A stretch of DNA of 64,000 bases from JABWBD01 sp040768665. Its GTDB lineage: Bacteria > Planctomycetota > Planctomycetia > Pirellulales > Thermoguttaceae. The notes beneath the pieces were generated by a model. That model was not told where the DNA came from. It made no database searches and saw only the letters and a program-made list of their open reading frames with translations. Of the stretch, positions 43,624 through 53,600 are shown piece by piece (position 1 is the stretch's first letter; every line of letters begins with the position of its first letter). Location of the stretch: positions 117,280-181,279 of the forward strand of contig JAXGMN010000028.1 of the NCBI GenBank assembly GCA_040768665.1, read 5' to 3'. The position numbers were made by a program, and so were the translations under genes.

Positions 43624-46332
43624 TCAATACGAAGCGGCGGACGCCGGCTTGGGAGCCGGGGGCGGGTCCGGGGTCGACGCAAGCACGACCTGCTTGCCGT
43701 CCACTTCGACGAAGATGCGGAAATACAACTTGCCGCCGGCCTGCATGTCGTGGATGAAGTTGACGTACCAGAGCTGCGCGTCGAGCTGGCGGAGTTTGGC
43801 AACGAACGGATCTCGCGAGCCGCGGGCCTTCTCCATGTCCTTGTGGGTCTTTCCCTGCTCCGACATGATTTGGTTGCGGGCCACGTCGGCCCCGATTTGC
43901 CTGATGGAAGCGGTCATCGTGCGGAACAGGCTGATCGGCGGCTCAACGAGCTTCACGTCGACGGTGACGCCGGAACTTCGGGAGGCGAAGAGGACCCGGA
44001 ACTTCGCGCCCAAGGCGTCCTTCTCGTCCATGTCCTTGCGTAGGACGGTGAGGTGCACGGGGGTTTTCAGCGGAAACGGCCCTTGGGGTTCCACCTGGTA
44101 GCTCTTGGGCCCCTCCGCCCCGGTAATTTCGACCTTGAGCGCATCGCCCTCCGGGAGCCACTGGATGGGAAGGCCGGCCTTGGCAGAACCTCTGTCGATG
44201 TCCAGCGGGATCGGTTCAACGGCCAGCGGATTCAACAGGGAGACGTCCTTGCTGTTGCCTTCCACCTGTACCTGCAGCAGGCAGTTGCGTAAGTAGTTGG
44301 CCTCTCCGGCCGCCACGCCGTCGGCCCACTGGAACATGAGAGTCTGGCCTTCGCGCCACAGCTTTGCGATCTGGTCGACCTGCGGATCGGAGCCGGTGAC
44401 CGAGGTTTCCAATTTGACCGCCCAACTTGCCTTGGCCGAATCGGTCTCCGCCAGCGCAAGGAGGTATTTGCGGTTTCGCCGCATGGCTTCCTCGCCGCCG
44501 AGAAGAGAAAGCTGCCACGGCACCGCAGGTGCGCCCTGGATCTTGCCGAATTCGAACGGCTCTTTTGCATTGTCGTGCTCGCCAATCAGCGGCAGCTCGA
44601 CCGCGGCCGCGAGGCTGCTGAGGGGATCGACCTTCTTGGGCGGCGCGGGCGGCTTCTTCTCGGCCGGTTTCTCCTCGTTGGGCTTGTTTTCCGGAGGCTT
44701 CTTTTCCGCAGGCTTTTCGGGCGGTTTCGCTGCCTCCGGCATCTTCTCAGCGGGTTTCGCCTTCGCGGGCTTGGCTTCGGACGGCTTTTCCTCCGCTTTT
44801 GCCCCAGCCGGTTTGGCCTCGGTTTTCGCGGCTGCCTCGGCCTGTTTTGCCGCGGGCGCGGCCGGCTGGTTTGTCGAAGCCATGAGATCGGCTCCGATCG
44901 CGCCGAGAAGGTCCTCGTCGGACGAGAAAGCGATGTCGACGGCCTTTGGCGCCGGGGCCGTGTCCTTCTTCACTTTGGTAACTTCGGCCGCTTTCTCCGC
45001 AGAAGTCTCTGCGGCTTCCTGCTCGGCCAACTCGTCTCCCGACCCCATCAAACCCATTCCGACGACACCGATCACAGCCAGCAGCAGCAGGCCGGTAACG
45101 CCGCCGGCAATCAGTTTCTGGCGTTTGTCCAAGGTCGAGAGCTTTCCGAGCACGGCGAGCTTCTCTCGCAGTATGGACCCTGGCGCTTTCTTCGATGGAG
45201 GGCCTTCCTTCGCGCCCTTTTTCGATGCGGCTTCCGGGGCAGGGTCGGCATTGCCTTTCTTGCGTTTCTTTCGAGAGTGGATGCTCCCTCCGGCATCATT
45301 GCCGGCGGTGAGCGTGTCTGCGCGCTGGGGCGGTTCCCACTCGGACAATCGTTCGCTGATCTCGCTGCACGTCTGGAATCGCTCGGCCGGTTTCTTGGCC
45401 ATCATCTTGCGGCAGATTTCTGCGAGCTCGGGCGGCACGCCGGGGCGGAGCTTCTCGATCGGCTTCGGGTCGTCGGCCTGGTGTCGTACGATCTTTTCGG
45501 ACAGGCTTCCTTCGGGAAACGGAGGTTTGCCGCTCAGCAGGAAGTAGAGTGTGCAGCCGAGGGAGTAGATGTCGGCCCGCAGGTCCACGTCCGGGCTGTG
45601 GACCGCCAGCTCGGGCGCCATGTAGTCGACCGTGCCCAAGACGCCTTCGTCGGTCTGACCGTTCTTGCCGTCGGGCGTCACGAGCCGAGCCATGCCCATA
45701 TCGAGAATTTTGACCACGCCCTGCGAATTGACCAGCAGGTTGGCGGGTTTGATGTCGCAGTGGACGATTCCTTTTTCGTGGGCGTGGGCGAGGCCGTCGG
45801 CGGCCTGGCGGATGTAGTCGGCGGCGTCGGCAAAGTCGAGAGGCCCGCTGTTCTCGGTCATCCGCTGCAGATCCTGGCCTTCGACGAACTCCATCACCAT
45901 GTAGTACCGATCCCCTTCATTGTCGATGCTGTAGGCATGGACGATGTTCGGATGGTTCAGCGCGGCAACGGCGCGAGCTTCGCTAAAAAACCGGTCGAGG
46001 TTGGCCTGGTTCTGCCCCACCTGCTTGGAGATGATCTTCAGGGCCACCGGCCGGTTCATCATGATGTGACGGGCCAGGAAGACGCTTCCCATCCCGCCGC
46101 GCCCGATCAGATCGACGAGTTTGTACTTACCGAGGTGGAACGTCGCACGCCCGGCCAGCAACTGACCGGCTTGCCAACGCGTCAGCAAGTTCTCTGCAAT
46201 CAGCTTCTGGGCGAGGCCTCGGGCGTCGGAAACGCCTTCGGCCGTTTCGCGCGCTTCGTTTAGCTCTTCAGGCTCGAGAAGCTTGCTTTTCTCGATCAGT
46301 TGAAGGAGCGAGCTGGCGGTGTCGATGCCCAT
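43624..46332 (-). CDS. Membrane-bound Ser/Thr protein kinase with large C-terminal region
   Basis: 902 residues. An N-terminal helical segment (1-65) contains SRLLQ-like helices and LLTRWQAGQLLAGR. The kinase domain (about 68-335) has GRGGMG 77-82, Lys99 in VALK, Asp193 in HCDIKPANLL (HCD instead of HRD, as in RD-deficient kinases), and DMG (Asp211) replacing DFG. The catalytic Asp and Lys remain, so activity is plausible. An Ala/Lys/Pro/Glu-rich low-complexity linker surrounds one membrane helix near 405-430. The C-terminal ~250 residues are beta-rich with no recognised domain and lie on the other side of the membrane. This resembles receptor-like kinases of planctomycetes. Confidence 0.88.
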   Translation of the reverse strand: MGIDTASSLLQLIEKSKLLEPEELNEARETAEGVSDARGLAQKLIAENLLTRWQAGQLLAGRATFHLGKYKLVDLIGRGGMGSVFLARHIMMNRPVALKIISKQVGQNQANLDRFFSEARAVAALNHPNIVHAYSIDNEGDRYYMVMEFVEGQDLQRMTENSGPLDFADAADYIRQAADGLAHAHEKGIVHCDIKPANLLVNSQGVVKILDMGMARLVTPDGKNGQTDEGVLGTVDYMAPELAVHSPDVDLRADIYSLGCTLYFLLSGKPPFPEGSLSEKIVRHQADDPKPIEKLRPGVPPELAEICRKMMAKKPAERFQTCSEISERLSEWEPPQRADTLTAGNDAGGSIHSRKKRKKGNADPAPEAASKKGAKEGPPSKKAPGSILREKLAVLGKLSTLDKRQKLIAGGVTGLLLLAVIGVVGMGLMGSGDELAEQEAAETSAEKAAEVTKVKKDTAPAPKAVDIAFSSDEDLLGAIGADLMASTNQPAAPAAKQAEAAAKTEAKPAGAKAEEKPSEAKPAKAKPAEKMPEAAKPPEKPAEKKPPENKPNEEKPAEKKPPAPPKKVDPLSSLAAAVELPLIGEHDNAKEPFEFGKIQGAPAVPWQLSLLGGEEAMRRNRKYLLALAETDSAKASWAVKLETSVTGSDPQVDQIAKLWREGQTLMFQWADGVAAGEANYLRNCLLQVQVEGNSKDVSLLNPLAVEPIPLDIDRGSAKAGLPIQWLPEGDALKVEITGAEGPKSYQVEPQGPFPLKTPVHLTVLRKDMDEKDALGAKFRVLFASRSSGVTVDVKLVEPPISLFRTMTASIRQIGADVARNQIMSEQGKTHKDMEKARGSRDPFVAKLRQLDAQLWYVNFIHDMQAGGKLYFRIFVEVDGKQVVLASTPDPPPAPKPASAASY

Positions 46333-46500
46333 GACCTTGCCTGAATTTGCTAGCCGAGAACCTTGTTGGGTCCTCTCCTGCGTGGCGGCAGAAGCAGGAG
46401 GAGACAGCAGGGACCCCTCTAGGAGAGTTTACCAGGAGTGGGGACAGGGTGCAAATAATTGGGGGCCGTGGCTGAAAGCGTGCGGGAAGCGTGGTATGCG

Positions 46501-46617
46501 GCCCCCTGCCGCCTCGTGCGGCAGGAGCCAGAGGTCCCCCAGCTAGCAGACGCATCCCATCGCCGTCTCGGCCCCCTGCCGCCTCGTGCGGCAGGAGCCA
46601 AAGGTTCCCCAGCTAGC
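46501..46617. repeat. Two hairpin units repeating at 70 bp, locus 1
   Basis: Units 46501-46547 and 46571-46617 are each 47 bp: a CTGCCGC...GCGGCAG hairpin followed by a conserved tail ending GGT(T/C)CCCCAGCTAGC. They are separated by a 23-bp unique spacer, giving a 70-bp period. A degenerate third unit may follow near 46640. Matching units occur at 56949-57135. Confidence 0.85.
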
Positions 46618-46821
46618 CGCGACGTGTGTATAACGACGAGCTCCGCGAGCGGGGTGTTTCGGGGGTGAGGTTCTATATTTGTTCGCGCCGGCGGATTACG
46701 CTTACCAGATGGGCGATGCCGCTGCCCAGGCTATCGTCGCCGGTTGGGAATTCGATCAGCCGGGAAACCGCGAAAAGACACATCCAGGGTGGCGCCGTCG
46801 CCGACGGGAGTCTGCGAGGGC

Positions 46822-46850
46822 GTGCGGGGGGGACTCGATTCGACTATTCT
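46822..46850 (+). promoter_or_regulatory. Sigma70-like promoter for the DUF6807 gene
   Basis: GTGCGG (46822-46827), 17-base spacer, TATTCT (46845-46850). Start codon 27 bp downstream. The -35 differs from the TTGCGG type by one base. Confidence 0.45.
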
Positions 46851-46877
46851 GACTGACAGGACAACAGGAGCGAGAGC

Positions 46878-48191
46878 ATGCCGCCAAGAGATTTCTGCAC
46901 CACACATCGTTCGCCTCGTCCCCGGCGTCTGTTCGGTGGCGGGAGGAAAAGGTTTTCGGCCGGAGCTGGCGCTGCCGTGCGACTGGCCGTCTTCGTGCCG
47001 CTGGCCGTTCTGAACCTGCCCACGGCAACTCTTCGAGCGACGGATTCCGTGACGATCGAAGTCTTCGCAGGAAGCCAGGATCGGCAGAACGTCCCCGTTG
47101 CGCTTCCGCTGCCGGAAACACTCAAAGGCCAATCACGTTTCGCTTTGACCCGGCTCGGCGACGGCTGCCCGGTCCCGGTGCAGATCGAGCCGTCGGAACC
47201 GCCGCGGGTCGTCTGGATGGTTGATGCACTGGGTGCCGGCAAGACCGAGCGTTATCGGTTGGCACCCACCAGCGGGCCCTTGCCGCCCGACGCCGTGGCT
47301 GTCGCCGACGATGGAAAGCGTCTGTCGGTTACAGTCGCCGGCAAACGGGTGCTCGTCTACAACCAGGCGGTTGTCGCGTCGCCTCTTGAGAATGAGCCGT
47401 ATTATGCCAGGAGCGGCTACATTCACCCGGTCTACAATCCCTCGGGGCAGGTAGTGACCGACGACTTCAATCCGGATCACGCCCATCAGCACGGCATCAT
47501 GTTCGCGTGGCGAAAGATCACGTTCGAGGGACGCGAGTCCAACGGATGGGATCAGAAGGCGGGGACAGGCCGCGTCGAGCACGTGGCTACGGACGGGTTC
47601 GGTGGAGGTCCGGTGTTCGGCTGGTTCGACGTACGGTTGCGGCAGCTCGATCTGACGGCGCCCGACGGCCCCAAGCCGGTGCTCAACGACCGGTGGCGGG
47701 TTCGCGTATACAACGTTTCCGATCACTATCTGTTCGACCTTCAGATGCAACAGACCTGTGCGGGCCAGTCGCCGGTGACCGTCGACGAGATTCACTACGG
47801 AGGCTTGATGATCCGCGGCCACGCGCGGTGGCAGGAGACGAAGGAGTTCGATTTTCTCACCAGCGAGGGCAAGACGAAGACCGACGGCAATCACACCCGG
47901 CCACGCTGGTGCGATCTCTACGGCCGGCTGGGCAGCGGATCGACGGGCGTGGCGATCTTCGACTGGCCGGGAAACTTCCGGTTTCCGCAGCCGGTCCGCC
48001 TGCATCCGTCGATGCCGTACTTTTGCTACACGCCCGCGACGGCTGGCACGTTAACCATTGAACCGGGGGAGCCCTATACGGCACGGTACCGATTCTGTGT
48101 CCACGACGGCAATCTCGCGGCGACCGATGCGGACCGGCTGTGGAGCGACTTCGGCGATCCGCCGAACGTCCGAATTACGAAGGAGCCGTGA
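46878..48191 (+). CDS. PmoA-like (DUF6807) exported protein
   Basis: 437 residues. An AGGAG lies 9-13 bases before ATG 46878. The N-terminus is long and basic, followed by a hydrophobic export segment (AGAAVRLAVFVPLAVLNLP). The core has the family motifs DHAHQHGIMFAWRK and NDRWRVRVYNVSDHYLFDL, and NHTRPRWCDLYG. Planctomycetes carry many copies, often with sugar-oxidising or sulfatase genes, suggesting a role in carbohydrate handling, although the activity is not established. The final 17 bp overlap the convergent response-regulator gene. Confidence 0.85.
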   Translation: MPPRDFCTTHRSPRPRRLFGGGRKRFSAGAGAAVRLAVFVPLAVLNLPTATLRATDSVTIEVFAGSQDRQNVPVALPLPETLKGQSRFALTRLGDGCPVPVQIEPSEPPRVVWMVDALGAGKTERYRLAPTSGPLPPDAVAVADDGKRLSVTVAGKRVLVYNQAVVASPLENEPYYARSGYIHPVYNPSGQVVTDDFNPDHAHQHGIMFAWRKITFEGRESNGWDQKAGTGRVEHVATDGFGGGPVFGWFDVRLRQLDLTAPDGPKPVLNDRWRVRVYNVSDHYLFDLQMQQTCAGQSPVTVDEIHYGGLMIRGHARWQETKEFDFLTSEGKTKTDGNHTRPRWCDLYGRLGSGSTGVAIFDWPGNFRFPQPVRLHPSMPYFCYTPATAGTLTIEPGEPYTARYRFCVHDGNLAATDADRLWSDFGDPPNVRITKEP

Positions 48192-49113
48192 CGGGCTGCT
48201 GCTCGACCGGCGTTTCGACTCGCCGCTTGACCATTGTGATCTCGTTGCCGGCTTCGTTGAAGCTCACCTCGTCCATGAAGGTGCGGATCAGCGCCAAGCC
48301 GCGATGTCCCGAGGCTTCCAACCCACCTGGCTGGCTGACATCGGGCACTCTCGAAGTATCAAATCCCTGACCTCCATCGCGGACGACAAACTTCGCCGCC
48401 TCGGTGCCGAGATCAATTTCGATGCGGATCCGCCGATCGCGATACGGCGGCTCCAATGCACGCCGTTCGACGAGACTCTGTTCATTCATCTGCAACAGGT
48501 CTCCCTCGACGTGCTTCAATTGATCATTGGAAATCTGGAGGTTTCCATGGAACAGGGCGTTAAGCAGGGCCTGCTTCAACGCCACCCCGATCTGGAGCCG
48601 GCCGGTGAAATCGACCAACTGGATGCCGGTGACCATTTGCTGCACCAGGTCGACCAGCGGATCGATCAGCGCGGGGTCGTTCTCCAGGTCAAAAACAAAG
48701 CGGCTTTCCGTCAGACACTGGATCAGGCGATAGTGGCTTCGGTCGGCGCGAGCGAGCTCGAGGACCTCCTCGACGGTGTCGGCCAGCTTCTCGGGCAGGT
48801 GCGACTTGGGCACGTAGCTGGCGGCCCCCTGCTCAAGGGCAGTCATCGCCAGGGATTCGTTCCCATAGGCGGTCATGAGGATCACCGGCACGTTGGGGTA
48901 GTGTGTCCGCAGCGATTTCACCAGTTCCAGTCCATTCATGCCCGGCATGGTGAGATCCGTGAGGACCAGGTCGGGACTGATCTTCTGGATGCGGGCCATC
49001 GCCTCTTCGCCGCTCGCAGCGAATTCGAGCGAGCACTCCAGCCGACGTTTTAGGAGTTCGCCGACCAGACGCCGATCAACCGCCGAGTCTTCCACAACGA
49101 GCAACTTCGTCAT
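48175..49113 (-). CDS. Response regulator fused to a GHKL (anti-sigma-like) ATPase domain
   Basis: 312 residues. Residues 1-120 are a receiver domain: Glu8/Asp9, phosphoacceptor Asp53 in LTDLTMPGMNG, Thr81 and Lys103. After a linker, residues about 145-300 are an HATPase_c (RsbW/SpoIIAB-like) domain: N-box ALKQALLNALFHGN, G1 box DGGQGFD (Asp246) and G2 GHRGLALI. The usual N-box Glu is Gln181, which may reduce ATPase or kinase activity. Such fusions resemble anti-sigma factor kinases or serine kinases of partner-switching networks, here gated by phosphorylation of the receiver. No STAS-domain antagonist is adjacent. Confidence 0.87.
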   Translation of the reverse strand: MTKLLVVEDSAVDRRLVGELLKRRLECSLEFAASGEEAMARIQKISPDLVLTDLTMPGMNGLELVKSLRTHYPNVPVILMTAYGNESLAMTALEQGAASYVPKSHLPEKLADTVEEVLELARADRSHYRLIQCLTESRFVFDLENDPALIDPLVDLVQQMVTGIQLVDFTGRLQIGVALKQALLNALFHGNLQISNDQLKHVEGDLLQMNEQSLVERRALEPPYRDRRIRIEIDLGTEAAKFVVRDGGQGFDTSRVPDVSQPGGLEASGHRGLALIRTFMDEVSFNEAGNEITMVKRRVETPVEQQPVTAPS

Positions 49114-49228
49114 CTTTGGGTCCCCTGTTAGCCACCGGGAATCGCCTGCCGAGCGCCGGCCCCTCAGCAGCGGAGACAGCTCCTCTGCCCGACTAGTTTA
49201 CAGCATCCAACAAAATTGTCACCTCCCT

Positions 49229-49366
49229 CTATAGGGCAATCGCCAAATTCGGCGGCCCAAACCCGCCATCCGTGGGAATGCGACCCCGGTAGCGAATCGA
49301 GACTTCGAACGCCAACTGAATATTCTCGTCCTTTTCGAGGACGGCCGAGATTTCTTGCGAAGTCAT
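49229..49366 (-). CDS. Possible short ORF of 45 residues upstream of the response regulator
   Basis: ATG at 49366 gives MTSQEISAVLEKDENIQLAF and a later RYRGRIPTDGGFGPPNLAIAL. The composition is protein-like, but there is no strong ribosome binding site. It may be a leader ORF or a remnant. Confidence 0.2.
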   Translation of the reverse strand: MTSQEISAVLEKDENIQLAFEVSIRYRGRIPTDGGFGPPNLAIAL

Positions 49367-49515
49367 TGTCAAGTCGGACTCAGGACAGCGCGTCATGGTC
49401 GTCCGGACGCTGCGATCATCACAAGCCATCCGCGCGGAATGGGAAAAAAGGCAGCTTTGCCCAACCACCCCCAATGCGGGCCACAGGCTCGCTGGCTGGC
49501 GTACAGGGAGAGGGG

Positions 49516-49521
49516 TATAAT
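49516..49521 (+). promoter_or_regulatory. Strong -10 element for the type VII-like operon
   Basis: A perfect TATAAT, 43 bases before the WXG100-like gene. The -35 region at 17-base spacing is weak (TGGCTG at 49493-49498), so activation by a factor is possible. Confidence 0.5.
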
Positions 49522-49563
49522 AGAGTTTTTCGCCGAGCCTGTCCTCCCGCCAGAGGAGTTCGC

Positions 49564-49836
49564 ATGCCGCAAGCGATCGTTGATCCCGAGGAACTGAGGC
49601 GATTCGCGCAGAATCTGAAGAAGTTCAACATGGAGGTCCAGGACCGGATAACGACGTTGAACTCGCAGTTGTACGCTCTGGGAACGACGTGGCGGGACCA
49701 GGAAAACAAGAAATTCGCCGCCGAGTTCGAGCAGCAGGTGCGTGTGATCGCGAAGTTCGTGGAGATGACCAATCAGCACATTCCAGGTCTGCTTCGGAAA
49801 GCGGAAGCGATCGAAGAATATCTGCGCGAAAGATAG
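49564..49836 (+). CDS. WXG100/ESAT-6-like secretion substrate or adaptor
   Basis: 90 residues, helical, no signal peptide. ATG 49564 has AGAGGAG upstream. The sequence folds as two antiparallel helices joined at ALGTTWRDQENKKF: Trp43 occupies the WXG turn position but Gly is replaced by Asp. Length and pattern match WXG100 proteins, the hallmark substrates of type VII (ESX) secretion. No obvious C-terminal YxxxD/E secretion signal is present; a partner protein may supply it. It is the first gene of an operon with an FtsK/EccC-like ATPase. Confidence 0.85.
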   Translation: MPQAIVDPEELRRFAQNLKKFNMEVQDRITTLNSQLYALGTTWRDQENKKFAAEFEQQVRVIAKFVEMTNQHIPGLLRKAEAIEEYLRER

Positions 49837-49844
49837 GTGACGCC

Positions 49845-50477
49845 GTGGCTGGTCACTCCGCCGACGTGAAATCGCTCGGGGCTCTCGACGAGTTGGCTCG
49901 CTCGCTGCGGAAATTTCAAGAGGAGGCGAACGTCGCCTTTGACGAGTTGAACATGGAGATCCATCGCGCGGTGGAGTGGATCCAGCACGACGCGAAGCAC
50001 TACTGGAACCAGCAGGTCCGGCGGGCCGAACAGCAAGTGACGGAAGCGAAAATCGCGCTTGAGCGCAAGCAGATGTTTCGGGTTGCCGACCGCCGCCCAA
50101 GCTGCTACGACGAGAAAAAGGCCCTGGAGCTCGCCCGGCGGCGATTGGCGCTGGCCCGCGAGAAAGTGGAAACGGTCCGCCGCTGGTCGCTGGCAATTTC
50201 TCAGATCGTGATGGAGTACAAGGGCGACGTGGGCCCTCTCACGCATTGGGTGGAGGCCGAATTGCCCCGGGCGATTGCCTTGATCCACCGCCAAAGCGGC
50301 GCGCTGGATTCGTATGTCGATCGCGACATGGGCGAATCCGAAGACGAATCGAAGCAGCCGGCCCCGGCGACCGCCGCGGCGGCCGAGGATTCGGCAGAAC
50401 CGGAAGATCCGGCCGGCCAGGACAGGAACTCGAACGATGAAACCATGGAACCTGACGACGGGCGCGACCCGGCTTGA
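49845..50477 (+). CDS. Long helical protein of the type VII-like operon
   Basis: 210 residues from GTG 49845, preceded by AGGTGA and separated from the WXG100 gene by 8 bp. Residues 13-155 are predicted almost entirely helical, with heptad-like patterns and Trp45 and Trp54; an acidic, Ala/Pro/Glu-rich tail (160-210) follows. No known domain is recognised. The size and position suggest a second, LXG- or EspB-like secreted substrate or a chaperone. The next gene overlaps its 3' end by 41 bp, implying coupled translation. Confidence 0.8.
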   Translation: MAGHSADVKSLGALDELARSLRKFQEEANVAFDELNMEIHRAVEWIQHDAKHYWNQQVRRAEQQVTEAKIALERKQMFRVADRRPSCYDEKKALELARRRLALAREKVETVRRWSLAISQIVMEYKGDVGPLTHWVEAELPRAIALIHRQSGALDSYVDRDMGESEDESKQPAPATAAAAEDSAEPEDPAGQDRNSNDETMEPDDGRDPA

Positions 50478-50673
50478 GCTGGCGCTCGAAGGTCTGAGAA
50501 AAACGAGACACGCGACCATCGAGCTATGGAACGACGCCGCGCGCCGCCACCTCGAGGAGGATTATCTTCTCTCCCTGGAACCCCGAATGCACCGGGCGTT
50601 GGACGGAATTCATCGCTTGCAGGAGATCCTATCGAAGGCCCAGCGGGAATGTGGTGAGCCGAACGAGATCTGA
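50437..50673 (+). CDS. Small helical protein of the type VII-like operon
   Basis: 78 residues. Starts at ATG 50437 inside the preceding gene and ends 6 bp before the ATPase gene. The product, rich in Leu/Arg/Glu, forms two helices with RMHRALDGIHRLQEILSKAQ near its end. No family match is recognised. The close packing suggests a complex component or a substrate adaptor. Confidence 0.75.
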   Translation: MKPWNLTTGATRLELALEGLRKTRHATIELWNDAARRHLEEDYLLSLEPRMHRALDGIHRLQEILSKAQRECGEPNEI

Positions 50674-50679
50674 TCCCTT

Positions 50680-53600
50680 ATGAACCATCCGCACCTTTCC
50701 AACGATGGACTTGCGCACGATCGGCCCGCGAGGCTTTTGACCGAACTTGTGGAACTGGTCGCCGAACGGGTTCCGGCCGAGCAACAGATTCCCTCGGTCT
50801 TTTCGTCTCGCCAGTCGGCCATCCAGAAACAGTCGGAGCAAGCCCAGGGACACCTCCAGGAGCAGCACCGCGAGCATCGCGAGACGGTGGACTTGCAGTA
50901 CGCGGCCACGGTACGTCGCATCGAGGAGACCTTCGCGACCGACCGGGCTGCTGCGCAGCGGCAGTATGGCGAGTCGCGAGCGGACATCCTTCGGCGTTTC
51001 GATGAAGCGGAAGCTTTCGCGAAGCGGCGCCATGAGGAAGCCCATTGGGAGGCGGCTACCGTCTTCGAAGCCACCAAGGACGGCCCGGGACGCAAACTGG
51101 CGGAAATCGAGGCCCAACTTGCCGCCTGGCAGCGCGAGTTGGACAACCTCGAGCAGCATGCCGCCGCAGTGGTCCGGCGGCGGCGTCAGTTCCATGGCGA
51201 TTTCGAGGTGCCGGCGCAGGAAGCGCCGGCCGAAGGGAATCTCATGCTGTGGATCGCCGAACTGGTCGGCGAGGCCCGAGAACAGTACCAAGCCTTGCTG
51301 CGGCAGTCGGTCCCGGCGATGTTCGAGGGCTGGCGGCCATTCTGGCTGGTCGTGCTTCTATGGATGGCCGGCAGCTTTCTTTGGTTTTTGCTGCTGGGTT
51401 GGAACAACTGGTTCTGGGTTCCCGCCGGGGTGGTCACCGCGGCCGCCGCAGCCGCTGCACTCTTTCCGTGGCTCTACCAGACTGCGCGCCGGCAATCCGA
51501 GCAGGCATATCTTCCGCTCCGGCGAGCGGTCGCGCGGGCGCACGCGATGCGGTTGAAGATGCTGGCGAAAGCCAAAGCGGACTGCGACGCGCAATATGCG
51601 GTGATCGTCCAACGTCGGGACGAGGCGATTCAGACGGCCGATGCGGAATTCACGGTGCGTTCGGAGGAGTTTTCGCTTCGCAGACAGGCCGATCTCGAGC
51701 GGGTGGAGAAGATGCGGGCGTCGCGGCTGGAAGAGATCACCGAACGCCGGCAGCGCGAGCTTGCCGATGCAGCAGGGCGTCACGATCGCGTCGTCCGCGG
51801 ATTGGAGGAGTCGTTTCAGCGGGAACTCGAACGAATCAAAGGTGCCGGTCAGCGTGCGCTGTTGGAGAGCGACCAGCGCTTTCAGCGACGCTGGCGCGAG
51901 ATGGCGGGCTGCTGGCGGGAAGGTATCGAGAAATTCCACAACGCGATTGTCGAGATCGACAACACCTGCTCGCGGTTCTTCCCGAACTGGGAAACGACGG
52001 ACTGGGACGCCTGGACTCCCGCCGGCGACGTGCTGAAGCCGATCCCGTTGGGACACTATCAGGTGGACCTCGCACGCATCCCCAACGGAATTCCCGAAGA
52101 CGAGCGGCTGCGTCCGGAGCAGAGCCAGTTCGCTTTGCCGGCGCTCCTGCCGCTTCCCCAGCGATCGTGCCTGCTTCTGAACGCCGAGGGCGAGGGACGA
52201 CAGGCCGCGGTCGCAATGCTGCAGTCGACGATGCTGCATATACTCACGGCCCTGCCGCCGGGCAAAGTCCGGTTCACAATCATCGACCCGGTAGGGCTGG
52301 GCGAGAATTTCTCCGCGTTCATGCACCTGGCCGACTTTGACGAGCAACTCGTTGCCAATCGGATCTGGACCGACATGGCCCACATTCCGCAGCGGCTCGC
52401 CGACCTTACCGAGCACATGGAGAACGTGCTTCAGGTCTACTTGCGCAACGAGTTCGAATCGATCCACGAGTATAATTCGGCGGCCGGGGAAATGGCCGAA
52501 CCTTACCGGATCCTGGTGGTGGCGAACTTTCCCGCCAACTTCACCGAAGAGGCTTCTCGGCGACTGGCGAGCATTGTTGCCAGTGGCCCCCGCTGCGGTG
52601 TGTTCACCCTGATGAGCGTCGATCGGAATCTGCCCTCCCCGCCAAACTTCAACATGGCCGACCTGGAACCGTACGCCATGAAGCTCTCGTGGCGAGACGG
52701 CCGATTCGTCGGTTCGCATGACGGGTATGGCGAGTTGCCGTTGACGCCCCAGCGCGTTCCCGGCCCCGAGCGCTTCACCGAGATCGTCAAGGCGATCGGG
52801 CGAAAAGTGCCGGACGCCGGCCGGGTCGAAGTCCCTTTCAGCCATATCGGCCCCGTCGATGGCGATCGCTGGTCGGCCGATTCGCGGAGCGGCATCGACG
52901 TGCCGCTGGGGCGCGCCGGGGCGTTGAAACTTCAGAACCTCCGGCTCGGTCGCGGTACGTCGCAGCACGTGCTGATTGCCGGAAAGACGGGCTCGGGCAA
53001 GTCGACACTGCTGCACGTGCTGGTCACGAACCTGGCGCTTCGCTACCCGCCCGACGAAGTCGAATTCTACCTGGTCGACTTCAAGAAGGGAGTCGAGTTC
53101 AAGACCTACGCGACGCACCGGCTTCCGCACGCCCGCGTCGTGGCCATCGAGAGCGAGCGTGAATTCGGTTTAAGCGTTCTCGAGCGGCTCGACGCGGAGT
53201 TGCGGTATCGGGGCGATCTGTTTCGCAAACTCGGCGTGCAGGATCTGGCCGGTTTTCGGGCTGCCCAGCCGGAAGCGAAGCTTCCTCGCACACTGCTGAT
53301 CATTGACGAGTTCCAGGAACTCTTCGTCGAGGACGACCGCATCGCGCAGAACGCCGCGCTGCTGCTGGACCGCCTCGTCCGCCAGGGCCGCGCTTTCGGC
53401 ATCCACGTGCTGCTCGGCTCGCAGACGCTGGGGGGGGCCTATTCACTTGCGCGAACCACGCTCGGACAGATGGCGGTCCGCATCGCGCTGCAGTGCAGCG
53501 ACGCCGACGCACACCTGATCCTCAGCGAGGATAATACCGGCGCCCGCCTGCTGTCCCGGCCGGGCGAAGCGATTTACAACGATGCCAACGGCCTTTATCA

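Noticed and set aside
44575..46263. Plus-strand frame opposite the large kinase
   Set aside because: Low-complexity mirror of the kinase codons; no start site or domain.
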